This document shows, piece by piece, positions 5,746-7,279 of a DNA stretch of 7,279 nt (its first letter is position 1; each line of letters opens with the position of its first letter). Source of the DNA: an uncultured Ruminococcus sp. Lineage in GTDB: Bacteria; Bacillota; Clostridia; Oscillospirales; Ruminococcaceae. The notes beneath the pieces are model-generated. The model searched no databases. It had not been told where the DNA came from and was given only the letters and a program-made list of their open reading frames with translations. The position numbers and the translations under genes are program-made. Where the stretch lies: the NCBI GenBank assembly GCA_946183385.1, contig CAMHBN010000093.1, positions 1 through 7,279 on the forward strand, read 5' to 3'.

Positions 5746-6297
5746 TCACTTGTTTTTCCAGACTACATCCTTGAAGCTGCTGTACCCGATAACGTCCCGC
5801 GCCCCCTTCAATTTGCCGAACATCTCGCGCTGCTCCTCCCTGCTGTAGCTGCGGAGCATATCATCGGTGAGCGGTTTCTTCTCCAGCGCCCACGCTTCGG
5901 CGGGAGCTCCGTCCCTGAATCTGACAGCGATATTGAAGGCCTTTTTCCACCGACTTGAATAATAAGCGTTAGTCTCGCTCTGCGGAAGGAGCTCGCACGG
6001 CTCGTTGACCAGTCCGTCCTTGGTGCAGGTCGCCCTGACGAGGTATTCCTTGTCAGCGGGGACGCTCCTGCCCTGTGCTTCATAGTAATCTTTCACCTGT
6101 ACATAAATGGCATTGCCGCAATCTATAGCCACAGCGTCCCTGTCATCTATCATACGGCTGCCCCACGCCATGTGTATTCCGTTCACAAAGGCTAATCCGA
6201 GGACAGCGAGCGCTGCCGCAATTCCGAGAAGCAACATAAGCTCTTTTATGAGAAATGATTTCTTCTTGTCCTGTTTTGTATCAACGCTCTCTTCCAT
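5746..6297 (-). CDS. Single-pass membrane protein of unknown function, tandem paralog A
   Basis: 183 residues, family not recognised. The N-terminus is charged (KQDKKK at 8-13), one hydrophobic segment spans about 20-42, and the rest is predicted to be external. The external part carries C60, DYYEA at 70-74, PADKEY at 80-85, DGLVNEPCE at 94-102, LTDD at 143-146 and MFGKLKGARDVIGY at 159-172, all shared with the following gene's product. It has a third cysteine (91) that the paralog lacks. A strong ribosome site, AAGGAGGT, sits 4 nt before the ATG at 6297, and the gap to the cysteine desulfurase is only 16 nt, so cotranscription is very likely. The gene pair probably arose by tandem duplication. 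No catalytic motif is evident; a small external binding or sensing domain is one possibility but unproven. Confidence 0.87.
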   Translation of the reverse strand: MEESVDTKQDKKKSFLIKELMLLLGIAAALAVLGLAFVNGIHMAWGSRMIDDRDAVAIDCGNAIYVQVKDYYEAQGRSVPADKEYLVRATCTKDGLVNEPCELLPQSETNAYYSSRWKKAFNIAVRFRDGAPAEAWALEKKPLTDDMLRSYSREEQREMFGKLKGARDVIGYSSFKDVVWKNK

Positions 6298-6301
6298 ACA
6301 G

Positions 6302-6309
6302 ACCTCCTT
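6302..6309 (-). promoter_or_regulatory. Strong ribosome binding site for membrane protein paralog A
   Basis: AAGGAGGT on the minus strand precedes the ATG at 6297 by 4 nt. It is the best ribosome site in the window and lies inside the 16-nt gap after the cysteine desulfurase stop, suggesting that this small gene is well translated from the shared transcript. Confidence 0.75.
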
Positions 6310-6313
6310 CGGG

Positions 6314-7279
6314 TCAGCCTCTCACGCTCGCGATACCCTCGGCGAGAGCACGCGCGAACTCCTCAATCTCGGCTTCGGTGGTCTCGGCGGTCATGCTTAC
6401 GCGCAGAGCCGAATCCGCACGCTTGCCCGAAATGCCGAACTGCCCGAGCACGCCGCTCTGCTGCCCCTTCGAGCACGCCGAGCCGCTTGAAACGTATATC
6501 TCGCGGCTTTCGAGGTAGTGGAGCATTATCTCCGAGCGCTTGCCCGCCGCGGAAATATTCACCACATAAGGCGAGCCGTCCGCGGGCGAGTTGACCTCCA
6601 CGCCGTCTACCGCGGAAACGAGCTCCGTCAGCCTTGCTTTCAGCGCAGATACGCGCTCATAGCGGTCGCTTATCGTCGGGGCGAGCTTCTCCACAGCCGC
6701 TCCGAAAGCGCATATCAGCGGAACGCTCTCAGTGCCCGAGCGTATGCCCTTTTCCTGCTTCCCGCCCGTAACTGTGGGGATAAGGCGCACGCCCTTGCGG
6801 ATATACAGCGCTCCCACGCCCTTTGCTCCGTGGATCTTGTGCCCGCTCAGCGAGATGAGGTCAGCGCCGAGCTGATTCGCTTTCACGGGGAGCTTCATAT
6901 AAGCCTGCACGCAGTCTGTATGCGTGATTATGTCCTTGAATCGGCGCTTTACAGCGGTGAACGTCTCCTTCACGGGCTGGATATAGCCCGTCTCGTTGTT
7001 GACGTACATCATCGTCAGCAGAACCGTATCCTCATTGCACGCGGCGAGAAAGTCCTCGGCATAAAAGCGCCCGTCCTCCCTCGGCGACACGCGCACCACC
7101 TCGAAGCCCTTGCTTTCGAGGTCGGAGAGGGTCTCGTCCACGGAGGCGTGCTCCACGGCGGAGGCAACTATCCTGCGGCGCTTTCTGCCGTAAGCGGCGG
7201 AGGCTCCGCGGAGAGCAAGGTTATTGCTCTCGGTCGCACCCGAGGTGAAAATTATGTTGTCGGGTTCGGCTCCGAGCGA
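6314..7279 (-). CDS. Cysteine desulfurase (NifS/IscS type), N-terminus cut by window edge
   Basis: A PLP enzyme that takes sulfur from L-cysteine as a protein-bound persulfide and releases alanine. The frame is open to the right edge, giving 321 visible residues; about 60 N-terminal residues are missing compared with the family. Numbering from the edge: FTSGATESNN at 11-20 (phosphate-binding loop), EH at 43-44, NNETG at 94-98, HTDCVQ at 120-125 (Asp contacts the PLP ring), SGHKIHG at 145-151 with the PLP lysine Lys148, and RSGTES at 180-185. SSGSACS at 264-270 holds the catalytic Cys269; the loop type fits group I (IscS/NifS). In Bacillus subtilis a dedicated desulfurase (NifZ) lies next to thiI and feeds it. 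Here the same partner role is likely, although two unrelated genes intervene. The frame closes with TGA 16 nt before the next gene. An in-frame GTG at 7156 falls inside the conserved domain and is not the start. Confidence 0.96.
   Translation of the reverse strand, partial: SLGAEPDNIIFTSGATESNNLALRGASAAYGRKRRRIVASAVEHASVDETLSDLESKGFEVVRVSPREDGRFYAEDFLAACNEDTVLLTMMYVNNETGYIQPVKETFTAVKRRFKDIITHTDCVQAYMKLPVKANQLGADLISLSGHKIHGAKGVGALYIRKGVRLIPTVTGGKQEKGIRSGTESVPLICAFGAAVEKLAPTISDRYERVSALKARLTELVSAVDGVEVNSPADGSPYVVNISAAGKRSEIMLHYLESREIYVSSGSACSKGQQSGVLGQFGISGKRADSALRVSMTAETTEAEIEEFARALAEGIASVRG

Noticed and set aside
1..7279. CRISPR arrays, tRNA or rRNA genes, transposases
   Set aside because: I looked for regularly spaced repeats, tRNA-like TTCGA arms and transposase motifs and found none; apart from the 297-bp gap the DNA is filled by protein genes.

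Overview
The window is a stretch of chromosome from a Gram-positive bacterium, most likely a clostridial gut anaerobe of the Ruminococcaceae/Oscillospirales type. This rests on class B sortases, a SpoIID/LytB-family protein, a NifS-type cysteine desulfurase next to a short ThiI without a rhodanese domain, strong AGGAGG-type ribosome sites, and moderately high GC with frequent ATA isoleucine codons. The genus is a guess. Every gene I can support lies on the minus strand, so transcription runs from the right edge to the left. The long open frames on the plus strand are antisense shadows.

Right block (7279 down to 3945), probably one operon whose promoter lies outside the window: a cysteine desulfurase missing its N-terminus at the right edge; two small single-pass membrane proteins that are diverged tandem paralogs of unknown function; then thiI. 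Gaps are 16, 36 and 25 nt. Cysteine desulfurase plus ThiI is a known pair: the first makes the persulfide sulfur that the second puts into 4-thiouridine at tRNA position 8. The two membrane proteins between them have no obvious place in that pathway and are the least explained genes here.

Intergenic region (3648-3944, 297 bp): a roughly 71-bp element bounded by imperfect terminal inverted repeats starts directly after the thiI stop codon and contains a strong GC hairpin. It is followed (in minus-strand order) by a good sigma-A-type promoter and a short leader with a possible hairpin.

Left block (3647 down to 1), an apparent operon driven by that promoter: a long class B sortase with an unusual cytoplasmic tail of about 220 residues, a second shorter class B sortase that probably starts at a TTG codon, and a secreted SpoIID/LytB-like protein that runs off the left edge. 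Gaps are 41 and 35 nt. All three products should act at the outer face of the membrane or in the wall: two sortases that join proteins to the wall or to each other, and a glycan-cleaving-type enzyme. The SpoIID-like protein carries the GHGVGMSQ motif upstream of the catalytic-type core instead of after it, which suggests a permuted or duplicated domain layout. No sortase substrate with a sorting signal is visible in the window.
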